Positions 63,723 through 64,000 of a DNA stretch of 64,000 nt are shown here, one piece after another. Numbering within the stretch: the stretch's first letter is position 1; each line of letters opens with the position of its first letter. This stretch comes from Pelosinus fermentans DSM 17108. GTDB lineage: Bacteria > Bacillota > Negativicutes > DSM-13327. The notes under the pieces were generated by a model, which was given only the letters and a program-made list of their open reading frames with translations, was not told the origin of the DNA and did not search any database. The position numbers and the translations under genes are program-made. The stretch is taken from NCBI RefSeq assembly GCF_000271485.2, contig NZ_AKVN02000001.1, positions 4,904,501 through 4,968,500 on the forward strand. Reading direction: 5' to 3'.

Positions 63723-63842
63723 GGAAGTCGCCTCCCTTTTTTATCATCAGCCTTAGATTACCCGAGGGTTGGATAATCTATGCGCAGACTAGATCTTACG
63801 TGGATATTGCATTTTACTAATGAATGACTCGAAACTGTTCCT

Positions 63843-64000
63843 TTACGATTTTTCTTGTACCAAATAGACAGATGAAGGTCGCTTTTTTTCTAAATTAGGA
63901 TATATAATCCCTATGAGAATAAATAAAATGCCGACCCATTGTGAAAAGTGTACAGTTTCACGGAGAACCAGCGTTGACATAAGTACAGCCATTGGCAGTT
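63843..64000 (-). CDS. EamA/DMT-family transporter, C-terminal fragment (runs off the window)
   Basis: The last 51 codons of a gene entering from the right edge. LPMAVLMSTLVLRETVHFSQ and WVGILFILIGIIYPNL are typical of the final two membrane segments of EamA (drug/metabolite) transporters, where a conserved Glu follows a Leu-rich helix. Ends KKRPSSVYLVQEKS. The start and the other segments are outside the window. Confidence 0.75.
   Translation of the reverse strand, partial: LPMAVLMSTLVLRETVHFSQWVGILFILIGIIYPNLEKKRPSSVYLVQEKS

Overview
The window looks like a chromosomal stretch from a spore-forming, outer-membrane-bearing Firmicute (class Negativicutes, Sporomusa/Pelosinus-like). Clues are a porin with an N-terminal SLH domain and a C-terminal aromatic residue (12873-11608), Firmicute-type AddAB, the Firmicute cobalamin-salvage pair CblT/CblS, a LevR-type sigma-54 activator next to PTS genes, and strong AGGAGG ribosome binding sites. 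The genus is an inference. No rRNA, CRISPR array, insertion sequence or prophage was seen.

Layout. 1-13.2 kb: beta-glucoside uptake and hydrolysis (two lactose/cellobiose-type PTS systems, a LevR-type activator, a MocR-type regulator, GH4 and GH1 phospho-glucosidases, and a porin). Near-identical sigma-54 promoters precede the porin and the second PTS operon. 13.5-15.8 kb: an L,D-transpeptidase and a membrane-anchored glutamate-synthase-domain protein. 16.0-24.9 kb: an Opp/Dpp-type peptide ABC transporter together with a class-A-like serine hydrolase, a lipoprotein binding protein, an LD-carboxypeptidase and an M20 amidohydrolase, read here as a probable muropeptide uptake and recycling unit. 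It is headed by a structured leader, and the LD-carboxypeptidase appears to start at ATT. 25-28.9 kb: CblT/CblS, a membrane protein, a 2-hydroxyacid dehydrogenase and a small unknown gene. 29.2-30.0 kb: tRNA-Arg(ACG), tRNA-Arg(CCT), tadA and tRNA-Ser(CGA) in one unit, preceded by a dense DnaA-box cluster at 30.1-30.26 kb. 30.3-34.3 kb: divergent ppk and ppx. 34.5 kb: a DUF2600 terpene cyclase/synthase homologue. 35.8-40.7 kb: a sugar or polyol catabolic unit (dehydrogenase, isomerase, sugar porter, AraC regulator). 40.7-51.1 kb: a tripeptidase-like peptidase, a UPF0180 protein, DNA polymerase IV, two tRNA-Ser genes, a Tat-type polysaccharide deacetylase, MenG, a heterodimeric ABC exporter, a superoxide dismutase family protein and YnfA. 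51.4-58.6 kb: addBA. 58.8-64 kb: small and accessory genes, including an XRE/unknown divergent pair with repeated operators, a possible type I toxin-antitoxin locus, a broken aminotransferase, a CBO0543-like membrane protein and a truncated EamA transporter.

Two further themes recur. A family of 50-200 bp imperfect inverted repeats built from short CGCAGAG/CGCGAAG-type units occupies at least nine intergenic sites. Gene ends are usually marked by strong intrinsic terminators, which helps define the transcription units.
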